DNA of 50,819 nt from an uncultured Bacteroidales bacterium (GCA_902802265.1 CADCLN010000018.1:1-50819), one strand, 5' to 3'; shown: positions 34,244-43,389, numbered from the stretch's first letter. Notes: generated by a model not told the origin, from the letters alone. A program made the numbers and translations.

Positions 34244-34251
34244 TACCTTTG
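34244..34251 (+). promoter_or_regulatory. Probable -7 box of the tamL-type gene
   Basis: TACCTTTG fits TAnnTTTG and is 17 bases before the ATG at 34269. It follows a 7-bp tandem repeat (GTAAATG, three copies plus a degenerate one, about 34211-34235). Confidence 0.45.
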
Positions 34252-34268
34252 CACCGATAATAGAATAG

Positions 34269-36497
34269 ATGAAACATTTTTCAGCCTACATACTCTCCCT
34301 GCTGCTGCTGGCTTCCTGTTCGGTGGGCAAGTACATTCCCGAGGGGGATTATCTGCTCAAAGACGTTACCGTGACCTACGACGACAGCAGCCGGATGCTG
34401 AAGGACTACGACCTGTTGTCGTATAATCAGCAACTGCCAAACTCAAAATGGTTCGGCGCAAAGATTCCGCTGAAAATCTACTCGCTCTCGGGCACCGACA
34501 CCACGCGCTGGATATGCAGGACGCTGCGCAAACTGGGTGAAGACCCCGTCATCTTCGACAGTCTGAGAGCAAAAGCCTCTGCCGAACAAATGTACCAGGT
34601 AATGGCGAATGCGGGCTACATCCGAGGCAAGGTCAACACCATCCGACACATTGACGGCAAGAAACTCTCGCTGGAGTATGCCGTGACGGCAGGGGAACGC
34701 TACCACATCGGCAACATCGTGCGCGACGTGGCTGACCCTGGACTGGACACCCTGATCAGAGGGACAGACATGAACGAGTCGCTACTCTCCCCTGGGATGC
34801 CGCTCGACATCAACCTGCTGAACGGAGAACGCGGCCGCATCGCCTCGAAGCTGCGCGACAGGGGCTACTACAAGTTCACGAAGGAGGACATCCGCTTCCG
34901 ACTGGACACGCTGCTGGGCAAGACGGAGGCAGACCTGACCATGTTCGTGAAGCTGCATCTGGAGAACGGACGCTCAGAACCGGAACCGCATCGGCAATAC
35001 CGCATCGGCAACATCCATTACCTACCCGAACAGGATGGCAAATACCACTTCCGCCGCTCGTTCTACACCGCCAACACGCTGATGGTGCCAGGCGAACTGT
35101 ACAACGACACGCACCTGAAGCAGACCTACTCCAACTTCCAACGGCTGGGCGGAGTGTCGTTCACCAACATCCAGCTGAGAGAACGCGGAGATTCAGACAC
35201 CCTGGATGTATATATGACGGTAAACCACAGCAAGCCTTACTCCATAGGCTACGACGTGGAAGCCACCAACTCGGAGGGCGACCTGGGTGCAGCGCTGTCG
35301 GGCACCATCAGTCAGCGAAACATATTCCGTGGCAGCGAAACGCTCTCACTGAAGCTGCGCGGTGCCTACGAGTCCATCACAGGGCTGGAGGGATACGAGG
35401 GACACCACTACATGGAGGTGGGTGCGGAGCTGAAACTCTCCATCCCTACCTTCCTGCTGCCGTTCATCGACAAGCGGTGGGCTGTGCGGCACGGCAGCAA
35501 CACAGACATCTCCCTGCAATACAATCTGCAGAACCGTCCGGAATTTCATCGCCGTGTGCTCACAGGAGCATGGCGTTACCGTTGGCGCGGCAAGGACAGG
35601 CGCGCCAGCCACCGCTTCGACCTGATAGAAGTGAACTATGTGTATATGCCGTGGATGTCGCAGACGTTCAAGCGACAATATATCGACTCCATCGGACGAA
35701 GCAACGCTATCCTGAAGTACAATTACGAGAATCTGCTCATCACCAAACTGGGCTACACCTATACCTATAATTCGCTGGGTGCCGCACAGCAGACCTACGG
35801 CAAGACTGCCCACACCTTCAGAATCAACATCGAGACATCGGGCAACCTGCTGAGAGCCAGCACAGCCCTGTTTCACGGCAAGCGGAACAGCGAGGGGCAA
35901 TACACCTTCTGCGGCATTGCCTACGCACAATATGCAAAGTTTGATTTCGACTACACGAAAAGTCTGCGTCTGGACCAGAACAACTCGTTGGCTTGGCGCA
36001 TCAGCTTTGGCATAGCCTACCCCTACGGCAATTCGCGCATCCTGCCTTTCGAGAAACGCTACTATGCAGGTGGAGCCAACGGCGTGCGTGGCTGGTCGGT
36101 GCGCTCGCTGGGTCCAGGCAGCTACGATGGTGCGGACCGTGGCATCAACTTCATCAACCAGTCGGGCGACTTGCTGCTGAACCTCGGCTTGGAGTTTCGT
36201 GCCTTCCTGTTCTGGAAACTTTCGGGTGCATTCTTCGTGGATGCAGGCAACATCTGGACACTACGCAACTATGAGGAACAGCCTGGCGGACAGTTCAGCC
36301 TGGTTCGTTTCCCAGAACAGATTGCCATGAGCTACGGACTGGGACTGCGCATGAACCTGAGTTTCTTCATCCTGCGTTTCGATGCAGGCATGAAGGCCAT
36401 CAACCCAGCCCGCACGGGTCGTGACCACTACCCCATCTACCATCCACGCTTCAGCCGCGACTTTGCCTTCCACTTCGCTGTGGGGATGCCGTTCTGA
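34269..36497 (+). CDS. tamL: BamA/TamA-family outer-membrane lipoprotein
   Basis: A 742-residue Omp85-superfamily protein of the Bacteroidota lipoprotein type (TamL). The signal ends in the lipobox LLASC (Cys17). POTRA-like repeats span ~25-340 (EGDYLLKDVTVTYDD, YHIGNIVRDVADPGLDTL, YRIGNIHYLPEQDGKYHF). The C-terminal half is a 16-strand barrel with YDVEATNSEGDLGAALSGTISQRNIFRGSE, the lid-lock-like segment YAGGANGVRGWSVRSLGPG and a terminal aromatic strand FAFHFAVGMPF. It should assemble outer-membrane or surface proteins, probably with TamB-like partners located elsewhere. Confidence 0.93.
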   Translation: MKHFSAYILSLLLLASCSVGKYIPEGDYLLKDVTVTYDDSSRMLKDYDLLSYNQQLPNSKWFGAKIPLKIYSLSGTDTTRWICRTLRKLGEDPVIFDSLRAKASAEQMYQVMANAGYIRGKVNTIRHIDGKKLSLEYAVTAGERYHIGNIVRDVADPGLDTLIRGTDMNESLLSPGMPLDINLLNGERGRIASKLRDRGYYKFTKEDIRFRLDTLLGKTEADLTMFVKLHLENGRSEPEPHRQYRIGNIHYLPEQDGKYHFRRSFYTANTLMVPGELYNDTHLKQTYSNFQRLGGVSFTNIQLRERGDSDTLDVYMTVNHSKPYSIGYDVEATNSEGDLGAALSGTISQRNIFRGSETLSLKLRGAYESITGLEGYEGHHYMEVGAELKLSIPTFLLPFIDKRWAVRHGSNTDISLQYNLQNRPEFHRRVLTGAWRYRWRGKDRRASHRFDLIEVNYVYMPWMSQTFKRQYIDSIGRSNAILKYNYENLLITKLGYTYTYNSLGAAQQTYGKTAHTFRINIETSGNLLRASTALFHGKRNSEGQYTFCGIAYAQYAKFDFDYTKSLRLDQNNSLAWRISFGIAYPYGNSRILPFEKRYYAGGANGVRGWSVRSLGPGSYDGADRGINFINQSGDLLLNLGLEFRAFLFWKLSGAFFVDAGNIWTLRNYEEQPGGQFSLVRFPEQIAMSYGLGLRMNLSFFILRFDAGMKAINPARTGRDHYPIYHPRFSRDFAFHFAVGMPF

Positions 36498-36525
36498 AGC
36501 TGTTAGAGACCCGAACAGAGCTTTT

Positions 36526-37629
36526 TCACTTCTTCACCTTTTTGTATTCCTCCCAACGGACACGGATGCTGTTGACATAGTCGTAGGTTTCGGTGCCACG
36601 GAAGTAGCCGTGTTGCACTTCGGGAAGGTTGTAGTAACGCGGATCTGCCATGCGGAGGACGTAGCCATCGACGTTGCCTAACCAGCGGTCGGGGTCTTTG
36701 CCGTATTTGCGGGCTAAGGCGCGGGCATCGTCCACATGGCCAGGACCTGCGTTGTAGGCGGCAAGGATGAAGTTGATGCGCTCCGATTCGCTGCGAATAA
36801 AGGAATAATGCTGATTCAGCTGGTTGATGAGACGGACGGCTCCACGGATATTGCTTTCGGGATGGAACACATCTTGCTGGCTGACGCCTACGCTGCGAGC
36901 TGTGTTAGGCATCAGCTGCATCAGTCCCATGGCTCCCATGAAGGAGATGGCTTCGGGGTCGAAGGCAGACTCCTGATAAGCTTGGGCGGCCAGCAGTCGC
37001 CAGTCCCAATTGCATTGACGGGCATACTGGCGGAAGAGGTGGTCGTAGAGAGATATTTCGCCCTTTGCCAGGTTGCGGATGGGAGCTGAGACACGACGGC
37101 GCGGTGTGTAGGTCTTGCCGCTCTTGGTGCGAATCTGAATGGTGGAAAGTGCCAGCAGGTTCTTGTTGTTCGTCTTAATCCAATCGCCCAAAGCGGTAAG
37201 CAGTTCGGGATTTTGCTTGCTCACAGCCCATGAGCGGATGATGGTGTCGCCACGGAAGTATTGGTTTTCGTCCGTCTGCAAGGAGTCGGGCACGTTGCAG
37301 GCAATGATGTCGCCATCGCCAGCCTGCAGGCGCGACTGCAGTTCGTCGGTACTGCGGCAGACTTCCACACGGAGGGTTACGCCGATGCTGCGGGCAAAGG
37401 CATCAGCAAGAAGATACTGGCGACCGAAGTGTTCGCCACGAAACTCAAAGTAGGTGTCAGGGCCGTACTGCGTAAGGATGATAAGTTCGCCGTTGTTCTG
37501 AATTTCCTTCAGGTCAAAAGTCTGCTGCTGCTGACGGGGAGCGTTGAAGGGAGAGGCGGGCTTGGGTTGTTTGCAGGAACCACAGATTACACAGATTACA
37601 CAAAGAAGACAGCGAAGACAGCGTTTCAT
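36526..37629 (-). CDS. MltF-like lytic transglycosylase lipoprotein
   Basis: Membrane-bound lytic transglycosylase that cleaves peptidoglycan glycan strands. The 367-residue product has a lipoprotein signal (lipobox CGSC), then a periplasmic substrate-binding (SBP3-like) domain ~45-185 beginning GELIILTQYGPDTYFEFRG, then an SLT domain from ~205. The catalytic Glu is in LLAAQAYQESAFDPEAISFMGAMGLMQLMPNTA; LILAAYNAGPGHVDDARALA is the second SLT motif. This is the MltF arrangement. Its ATG overlaps the yigZ stop (ATGA). Confidence 0.93.
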   Translation of the reverse strand: MKRCLRCLLCVICVICGSCKQPKPASPFNAPRQQQQTFDLKEIQNNGELIILTQYGPDTYFEFRGEHFGRQYLLADAFARSIGVTLRVEVCRSTDELQSRLQAGDGDIIACNVPDSLQTDENQYFRGDTIIRSWAVSKQNPELLTALGDWIKTNNKNLLALSTIQIRTKSGKTYTPRRRVSAPIRNLAKGEISLYDHLFRQYARQCNWDWRLLAAQAYQESAFDPEAISFMGAMGLMQLMPNTARSVGVSQQDVFHPESNIRGAVRLINQLNQHYSFIRSESERINFILAAYNAGPGHVDDARALARKYGKDPDRWLGNVDGYVLRMADPRYYNLPEVQHGYFRGTETYDYVNSIRVRWEEYKKVKK

Positions 37630-38219
37630 CGTTCTATTCTTAACGTTTCTACTTTCTCCAACCGTGCTTTCAACTGCGGCATGGAGTCTTTTCGGATGCG
37701 GAGGGTCATGGAACAGTCGGTGTCGTAGCCCTGGTGGATGATTTGCGGTTCCATGTCCTTGACGACACGCATCACGTCGTTCATGAATGGGTATTCAAAG
37801 AAGAAGGTAACGTCCTCATCGACGGTCTTTTCAATGATTTCAGCAGCGGCAATGGCTTCGGCGGCGGCAGCGCGGTAGGCGACGATAAGTCCGCTGGTGC
37901 CCAGTTTGATGCCACCGAAGTAGCGCACCACGATGATGAGGATGTTCGTCAGTTCGTTGGAATTGATTTGCCCCAAGATGGGCTTACCCGCCGTACCGCT
38001 CGGCTCACCGTTGTCGTTGGCACGAAACTCCAGGCGTTCAGCTCCCAGCATATAGGCGTAGCAGACGTGGCGGGCATCGTAATATTTCTTCTGATAATCC
38101 GCCACCATCAGCTTGACTTCGTCCACGGAACTGACGGGCATAGCAAAAGCGAGAAACTTGCTGCGTTTCTCGCTATAAGTGCCTTCAGCCAAAGCTTTTA
38201 TCGTGCGGTATGAGTCCAT
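37626..38219 (-). CDS. yigZ: YigZ/IMPACT family protein
   Basis: A 197-residue protein with the UPF0029 (IMPACT) N-terminal domain. SKFLAFAMPVSSVDEVKLMV, DARHVCYAYMLG, NDNGEPSGTAGKPILGQI and NILIIVVRYFGGIKLGTSGLIVAYRAAA are the classic motifs, followed by a ~65-residue DUF1949 domain. The biochemical role in bacteria is uncertain; the eukaryotic relative regulates GCN2. It is translationally coupled to the downstream transglycosylase gene. Confidence 0.93.
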   Translation of the reverse strand: MDSYRTIKALAEGTYSEKRSKFLAFAMPVSSVDEVKLMVADYQKKYYDARHVCYAYMLGAERLEFRANDNGEPSGTAGKPILGQINSNELTNILIIVVRYFGGIKLGTSGLIVAYRAAAAEAIAAAEIIEKTVDEDVTFFFEYPFMNDVMRVVKDMEPQIIHQGYDTDCSMTLRIRKDSMPQLKARLEKVETLRIER

Positions 38220-38236
38220 TAACTATTTATAATCTT

Positions 38237-38261
38237 TTGACTTCGTCGAGCTAAAGGTTCG
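38237..38261 (-). repeat. AGCTCG interspersed repeat, copy 1
   Basis: On the minus strand CGAACCTTTAGCTCGACGAA, followed by GTCAA, is a variant of the 28-bp repeat at 38331 and 43201 and faces the next copy, giving an inverted pair about 70 bases apart. Confidence 0.65.
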
Positions 38262-38310
38262 CTTGTTCTTTTTTCTTTTCTAAGGAACAGGTGTTTGTTT
38301 TTTTTTTTCT

Positions 38311-38404
38311 CTAAGGAATTTAGGAATTAAGGAACCTTTAGCTCGGCGGTAGCCAATTTTTATCGATGCTCTGCATCGACCTTCCTTGGTTCCTAAATTC
38401 CTTA
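38311..38404. repeat. Large cruciform downstream of DUF1015
   Basis: CTAAGGAATTTAGGA-type arms of 24 bases (38311-38334 and 38381-38404) match at about 22 positions. Inside them lie the AGCTCG repeat copy 2 and a small perfect hairpin TCGATGC-TCT-GCATCGA. It is 57 bases past the DUF1015 stop and may serve as its terminator. Confidence 0.7.
38331..38358 (+). repeat. AGCTCG interspersed repeat, copy 2
   Basis: 28 bp beginning GGAACCTTTAGCTCGGCGGT and ending AGCCAATT, identical to 43201-43228. Confidence 0.85.
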
Positions 38405-38461
38405 GAAAAAAACACATATTCCCTGGGAGAAAAACGCTTTCTATTACTTCTGAAAGTTGAA

Positions 38462-39730
38462 TTATTTCAGTTTATGAATGACCAGTCCAGAGCGCAGTTT
38501 CGGCTCGAACCAAGTGGCTTTGGGGGGCATAATCTTTCCGCTGTCGGCAATGTCCATAATCTGCTGCATCGTGACAGGATAGAGCGCCAAAGCCAGGCGC
38601 ATTTCACCACTATCCACACGGCGTTTCAGTTCGCCCAAACCACGCAGACCGCCCACGAAGTCGATGCGCTTGTCGCGGCGCAAGTCTTTGATGCCGAGGA
38701 TTTCGTCCAGAATCAAACGGCTGCTGATGCTGACATCCAGCACGTCGATAGGGTCGTCGGCATTGTACGTGCCAGGCTTGGCGATGAGCGAATACCACCC
38801 CCCGTCGAGATAGAGCGAGAACTCATGCAACTGCTGTGGACGATATTCCTTTTCGCCCTTCAGCGTGACGGTGAAATGCTTCTGCAAAGCCTCAAGAAAT
38901 TCCGCCGACGTCAGTCCGTTCAGGTCTTTCACTACGCGGTTGTAGTCGAGAATCGTCAGCTGACTGGCAGGGAAACATACAGCCATGAAGTAGTTGTACT
39001 CTTCGTCGCCACGGTGGTTGGGATTCTGCTTTGCCTTCTCAGCACCCACAAGGGCTGCTGCCGCCGATCGGTGATGGCCGTCGGCAATGTAGAGGCTGGG
39101 CATCTTGGCAAACTCCGCCGTAATGGTCTGAATGTCGGCATCGTCGGTGACGCACCAGAGCTTGTGGCCAAAGCCGTCGATGGGTGCCGTGAAGTCGTAT
39201 TCGGGCTGCGTCTTGGCATACTTTTCTATCAGCTGGAGCAGCACGGCGTTGTCGGGATAGGCAAAGAATACAGGCTCGATGTTGGCGTCGTTCACACGCA
39301 CATGCTTCATGCGGTCTTCTTCCTTGTCGGCACGGGTCAGCTCATGCTTTTTGATGACGCCCGTCTGATAGTCACCGCTGTAGGCTCCGACCACGATGCC
39401 ATATTGTGTTTTCTCCTTATTGCCGTTGGCAGGCAGACAAGAGGTCTGCGCATAGATGTAGTACTGTTCCTTCTCATCCTGCACCAGCCATCCCTTGTCC
39501 TGGAATTTCTGAAACTGCCGTGCAGCCTCTTCATACACCCGTGGGTCATACTCACTGGTACCTGGTTCGAAATTGATTTCAGGCTTGATGATGTGGTAGA
39601 GCGATTTTTCGTTGTCGCCAGCCTCTACCCTGGCCTCTTCCGAGTCCAGCACGTCGTAGGGGCGGCTTTCCACCTGCTCCACCAACGCCTTTGGGGGACG
39701 AATGCCCCTGAATGGTTTTACTATTGCCAT
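38462..39730 (-). CDS. DUF1015 family protein
   Basis: A 422-residue cytoplasmic protein of the DUF1015 family, recognised from IVKPFRGIRPPKALVEQV at the start, RPYDVLDSEEA, and LYIADGHHRSAAAALVGAEKA near residue 220. In many Bacteroidota it accompanies serC/serA; here those genes are absent from the window. The function is not established (a kinase-like or hydrolase role has been proposed only from fold arguments). The gene is monocistronic with a -7 box upstream and a cruciform downstream. Confidence 0.9.
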   Translation of the reverse strand: MAIVKPFRGIRPPKALVEQVESRPYDVLDSEEARVEAGDNEKSLYHIIKPEINFEPGTSEYDPRVYEEAARQFQKFQDKGWLVQDEKEQYYIYAQTSCLPANGNKEKTQYGIVVGAYSGDYQTGVIKKHELTRADKEEDRMKHVRVNDANIEPVFFAYPDNAVLLQLIEKYAKTQPEYDFTAPIDGFGHKLWCVTDDADIQTITAEFAKMPSLYIADGHHRSAAAALVGAEKAKQNPNHRGDEEYNYFMAVCFPASQLTILDYNRVVKDLNGLTSAEFLEALQKHFTVTLKGEKEYRPQQLHEFSLYLDGGWYSLIAKPGTYNADDPIDVLDVSISSRLILDEILGIKDLRRDKRIDFVGGLRGLGELKRRVDSGEMRLALALYPVTMQQIMDIADSGKIMPPKATWFEPKLRSGLVIHKLK

Positions 39731-39760
39731 AGTTTATGCTTCATTATACAATTCAGGCTG

Positions 39761-39768
39761 CAAAATTA
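39761..39768 (-). promoter_or_regulatory. Probable -7 box of the DUF1015 gene
   Basis: TAATTTTG on the minus strand, 31 bases upstream of the ATG. The -33 box is not clear. Confidence 0.4.
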
Positions 39769-39853
39769 CGAAAAACTTCTGATAACAGACAACCTTTTAA
39801 GCGGATTTTTAAAAAAGCCGACACAATGATAGGTGCGTTCGACAAAATATTCG

Positions 39854-39861
39854 TACATTTG
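39854..39861 (+). promoter_or_regulatory. Probable -7 box of the pectate lyase gene
   Basis: TACATTTG matches TAnnTTTG and lies 35 bases before the ATG. No clear -33 TTTG. Confidence 0.45.
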
Positions 39862-39896
39862 CATCTACATAGAAAACAAGCAATTTAATTTATACA

Positions 39897-42887
39897 ATGA
39901 TGAAACATTCTTTACTGATTCTTTCGTTGGTCTGCGCCACAGGGATGCAGGCTCAACAGTTGGCGTTCCCTGGAGCTGAAGGTTTTGGCGCTTATGCTTC
40001 GGGTGGACGTGGTGGAAAAGTGGTACACGTGACAAACCTGAAGGCTTCGGGTGCAGGCTCTTTGGCAGACGCCGTCAGCCAGTCGGGACGCATCGTGGTC
40101 TTCGATGTAGGCGGTGTCATTGACATTACGGGCACAAACCTCACCATTGCCAGCAACATCACCATTGCCGGACAGACGGCTCCAGGCGAAGGCATCACCG
40201 TCTATGGTGGACGTATCATCGCCTCGAAAAGCAAGAACATCATCATCCGCTACCTGCGTATGCGTGGCGGAAAAAGTGTGAACAGCAGCAAGTGCACGCT
40301 GACGCTGGACAACTGCGAGAACCTCATCATGGACCACTGCAGTGTGTCGTGGGGACCGTGGGACAACGTGCACATCAAGGATGCCAACAACATCACATGG
40401 CAGAACTGCATCATCTCGGAGGGCATCGAGCCGCAGCGGTTCGGGTCCATTACCGACGGCACACGCAACTGGACGGTGCACCATTGCTTGTGGGCCGACA
40501 ACAAGAGCCGTAACCCCAAGATGAAGTGCTACATCCAGTATTATAATAATGTGGTCTATAACTACGCCATGGGTGTCGTCGGCGGACACTCCGCAGCCGA
40601 CAACTATCAGGACCTGATGAACAACTACTTCATTGCCGGCCCTGACGGTTCTGCCAAGTATTTCGACCAGTGGACCGAGACCGACCACATGTACAGCAAG
40701 GGCAACTACTTCGACGGGAATTGCGACGGAAAGCTCAACGGCACACTCATCACAGACCACAACGGTGCCACCGTCATGAGCAGTCCTTCCCTGAAATGCT
40801 CTGCACCCATGCAGTTGGAAACGGCTGCCGAGGCATACCAGACCGTTGTGGACCATGTGGGAGCATCGCGTGTGCGCGACATCCACGACAAACGCATCAT
40901 CGAGCAACTGACCTCACTGGGCAAGAAGGGCAGTTTCATTGCCAACGAAGACGAACTGGGCGGCATCGGTAAGGTGGGTGGAGGCACACCTCCAACTGAC
41001 AGCGACAAGGACGGCATGCCCGACGAATGGGAAACGGCCAACAATCTGAACCCCAAGAAAGATGACTCGCAGGGGACGGACCTCGGTGGCGGCTACACCA
41101 ACATTGAGCATTACATCAACAGCTTGGCACAGAAGGGCAGCTACCTGATGTATCCCGTGAACCCTGCTGCCCGTCTCATCGACGACACGACCGTGGAGCT
41201 GACATGGACAAACACAGACCTGGAACCAACCGACGTCACTTGCATCGAAATGTCGGAAGACGGAAAGACATTTACGGAAGTGAAGCGCGAACCGGCCACA
41301 GCATCGAAGACGACCATTTCTGGACTTGAAGCCGGAAAAATCTACTACTTCCGCATGAAGAACATCTCCGACGACACGGAGTCGCTCTACTCCACCACCG
41401 TCTCCATCAACGACGAATATATGCGCCCTGGCGGTGGAACTCCCGCCAACACCAACCCCTTCACTCCCGCCGAAAAGAAACTCTACCGCATCATTTCGTA
41501 TGCTACCATTCCTTTCAATTCGGGGACAACCATCAACGGCACGCCCAAATACCTTACGTTCAACAGCAACGGCAGTCTGGGCACTACGGAAGAGTATCAG
41601 TGGGACAATCCAGCGCTCTTGTGGGAAATCACACCGACAGAGGGCGGAGTCTATATCCAGAACTTCAGCACAAAGGCATACATCAGCCCCACCAACCTCA
41701 GCATCGCCGGCAGTGAGCGCATCGGTTCGGCAACGGAACCTACCCTGCTCACCATCAACTACACGGGCAATCAGCAGCCAGCCCAGTCGGGTGTGAATAC
41801 GCCTGTGTCGATGTACCGCATCAACTGCCCCTCGAACAAGGACCAGCAAATTCGTGCACGCGGATTTGCCGACGACTGGATTTGGGGCTCCGGCACATTC
41901 GACCGTGCCGACATGATATTCACCTTCACCGAAATAGACCTCTCGCTGGTGCGCCTCTATCTCAAGACGTTCCAAGCAACGCTTGAAAATACCGTCAAAC
42001 TGGCCAACTCTGCTCAGGTTGATGTCACGCTGGGCTACCCATCCAGTGCCCTGGAGACGCTGAACAACGTCATCGCAGCAGCAAAGGCTTTTGCCGAGGA
42101 AATCGAGGCAGGCGAACACGACCAGGCAGAAGTAGATTCCGTGGTCAACCGTCTGAACCAAGCCCAAGCGGACTTCGCAGCCACCCAGATAATGACCTTC
42201 ACAGGATTCTCCACCGACGTGGCCTACAACATCTTCAGCTACGGCACCACGTCCAATGCACGAACCACCACAGCCACGATGGACACCCAGCGACGCTACC
42301 TCTACAGCATCAAGGCTGCCGACGGCGTGAGCGACTCGCTTGTCTATCGGGTGGGACTGTCCGAAGACCAAATCAATGCCGGCCAGCAAGACCCCATCGC
42401 CAGCCAACCAGCCGCCCTGTGGACCTTCGAAGCAGGACAGGACGGCAATGTCTATGTGCGCAACCTGGCCTGTGGCGCCTATCTGCAAATTGAAAACATG
42501 CTCTCTGCACAGCCCATCACCATCTATCCCTATTATGCCAAGGACGACAACAACAAGATGGCATACTATCTGCACAGTGACGAAAAGAGAAAACGCTGCT
42601 TCAATGTAGGCACACCCGATGCCGACGGCAAAGGCGGACCACTGGCATTCTTCAGCGGATATGCAGACCGCACCCGTCTGCGCTGGGTCATCGAAGAAAC
42701 CGACATCCGCTCCACCCCTGTGTCCGTCCCGTCCGTATCCGCTCAAAACGCTCCCGCCTCTGTTCGGTATTTCAATCTGCAAGGCATCGAACTGGGGCGC
42801 AAGCCCACCTGCGGAATGTACATCGAGCGCATCACAGCCCCCGACGGAACTATCAAGACGCAGAAGCGGATTTCTCCAGTACGGTAG
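39897..42887 (+). CDS. Secreted multidomain pectate lyase
   Basis: A 996-residue secreted polysaccharide lyase acting on pectin backbones. A Sec signal (LLILSLVCATGMQAQ) precedes a parallel beta-helix domain (~24-330) of pectate-lyase type: AFPGAEGFGAYASGGRGG, GRIVVFDVGGVIDI, NITIAGQTAPGEGITVYGG, NIIIRYLRMRGG and MDHCSVSWGPWDNVHIKD. A Ca-binding type-3-repeat-like stretch (DSDKDGMPDEWETANNLNP) follows near 365, then a fibronectin III domain (~415-505), two beta-trefoil-like modules and a helical linker. The C-terminus (VRYFNLQGIELGRKP to the final KRISPVR) resembles a type IX sorting tail, so it is probably surface-exposed. Its stop codon lies inside the first unit of repeat array C. Two adjacent ATGs make the start uncertain by one codon. 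Confidence 0.9.
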   Translation: MMKHSLLILSLVCATGMQAQQLAFPGAEGFGAYASGGRGGKVVHVTNLKASGAGSLADAVSQSGRIVVFDVGGVIDITGTNLTIASNITIAGQTAPGEGITVYGGRIIASKSKNIIIRYLRMRGGKSVNSSKCTLTLDNCENLIMDHCSVSWGPWDNVHIKDANNITWQNCIISEGIEPQRFGSITDGTRNWTVHHCLWADNKSRNPKMKCYIQYYNNVVYNYAMGVVGGHSAADNYQDLMNNYFIAGPDGSAKYFDQWTETDHMYSKGNYFDGNCDGKLNGTLITDHNGATVMSSPSLKCSAPMQLETAAEAYQTVVDHVGASRVRDIHDKRIIEQLTSLGKKGSFIANEDELGGIGKVGGGTPPTDSDKDGMPDEWETANNLNPKKDDSQGTDLGGGYTNIEHYINSLAQKGSYLMYPVNPAARLIDDTTVELTWTNTDLEPTDVTCIEMSEDGKTFTEVKREPATASKTTISGLEAGKIYYFRMKNISDDTESLYSTTVSINDEYMRPGGGTPANTNPFTPAEKKLYRIISYATIPFNSGTTINGTPKYLTFNSNGSLGTTEEYQWDNPALLWEITPTEGGVYIQNFSTKAYISPTNLSIAGSERIGSATEPTLLTINYTGNQQPAQSGVNTPVSMYRINCPSNKDQQIRARGFADDWIWGSGTFDRADMIFTFTEIDLSLVRLYLKTFQATLENTVKLANSAQVDVTLGYPSSALETLNNVIAAAKAFAEEIEAGEHDQAEVDSVVNRLNQAQADFAATQIMTFTGFSTDVAYNIFSYGTTSNARTTTATMDTQRRYLYSIKAADGVSDSLVYRVGLSEDQINAGQQDPIASQPAALWTFEAGQDGNVYVRNLACGAYLQIENMLSAQPITIYPYYAKDDNNKMAYYLHSDEKRKRCFNVGTPDADGKGGPLAFFSGYADRTRLRWVIEETDIRSTPVSVPSVSAQNAPASVRYFNLQGIELGRKPTCGMYIERITAPDGTIKTQKRISPVR

Positions 42888-43028
42888 CAAAGTTCTCCCA
42901 CTTCAGTAGCAAAGTTCTCCCACTGCCGGCGCATAGTTCTGCCGTTGCAGTGGGAGAACTTTGCTACGGCGGTGGCACTGCATTGCTACCCTGACGGCAC
43001 TGCATTGCCACCGCAGCGGGAGAACTTT
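42878..43028. repeat. 22-bp modular repeat array C with internal inversion
   Basis: Three 22-bp units on the minus strand (42878-42899, 42900-42921, 42922-42943), an 8-base centre, then three units on the plus strand (42952-42973, 42974-42995, 42996-43017) and a partial one (from 43018). The plus-strand consensus is the same as in arrays A and B (GGSA, six-base word, TGCTAC core), but the commonest word here is GAACTT; CTGCAT appears twice. The head-to-head order lets the array fold as a long hairpin (GGGAGAACTTTGCTAC pairs with its complement). The first unit includes the last codons and stop of the pectate lyase gene. Confidence 0.9.
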
Positions 43029-43200
43029 CAAAATTCCTACTTGATTTTTTCAAACAAAGTTACACCAAATAGCGTTTTCTACGGAAAATCAGTAAAATAA
43101 GTCTAAAAAAGTTACATGAAAGTTGCACTAAAGTTGCACCAAAGTTACACCAAATCGTCACTCCCAAAGAAGATTTTGTGCAATCTTTCATTTTTTCTAA

Positions 43201-43228
43201 GGAACCTTTAGCTCGGCGGTAGCCAATT
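43201..43228 (+). repeat. AGCTCG interspersed repeat, copy 3
   Basis: 28 bp identical to 38331-38358, again next to CTAAGGAA on its left. A more distant version (AGCTCGGCGAAGTCAATTT) occurs at 50665-50683. Confidence 0.85.
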
Positions 43229-43249
43229 CAGGAACCTTTAGAATAAAAA

Positions 43250-43272
43250 CCCTACTAAAAACTGTACACAGA
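43250..43272 (-). repeat. Shared 3' element, copy 1
   Basis: The ~23-base block containing CTACTAAAAACTGTACACAG is identical to 46306-46328. Each copy lies beyond the 3' end of one of the lectin-fold surface-protein genes, on the far side of a strong hairpin. Confidence 0.8.
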
Positions 43273-43291
43273 AAAAAGATTTCATACTGTC

Positions 43292-43354
43292 CCTGCTCTT
43301 TGGACGGCCTTTTCTTTTTGGCCGTCCCTTTAGCAGAGCAAGCAGGATTTTCGC
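43292..43354 (-). terminator. Terminator of the FGE-like gene
   Basis: GGACGGCC (43312-43319) pairs with GGCCGTCC (43330-43337) around an A/T-rich loop; outer GCTCT/AGAGC and CCTGC/GCAGG arms extend the stem. On the minus strand it is followed by a T-rich run (CTTTTTTC). Confidence 0.7.
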
Positions 43355-43389
43355 TTAGGCTTTTCCTGTTTTTTCTGCTTTTTCTTTCC

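Larger units (their letters stand above)
42888..43389. other. Gene-free convergent gap after the pectate lyase
   Basis: This 502-base gap holds array C, an A/T-rich stretch with several AAAGTT-G/ACACCAAA repeats (about 43060-43155), the AGCTCG repeat copy 3 (43201-43228) with a second partial GGAACCTTTAG at 43231, the shared 3' element (43250-43272) and a terminator (43292-43354). No gene is seen. Confidence 0.6.

Noticed and set aside
40914-42890. 658-codon open frame on the minus strand opposite the pectate lyase
   Set aside because: Shadow of a high-G+C coding strand; no motif, and the opposite frame has a signal peptide and recognised domains.
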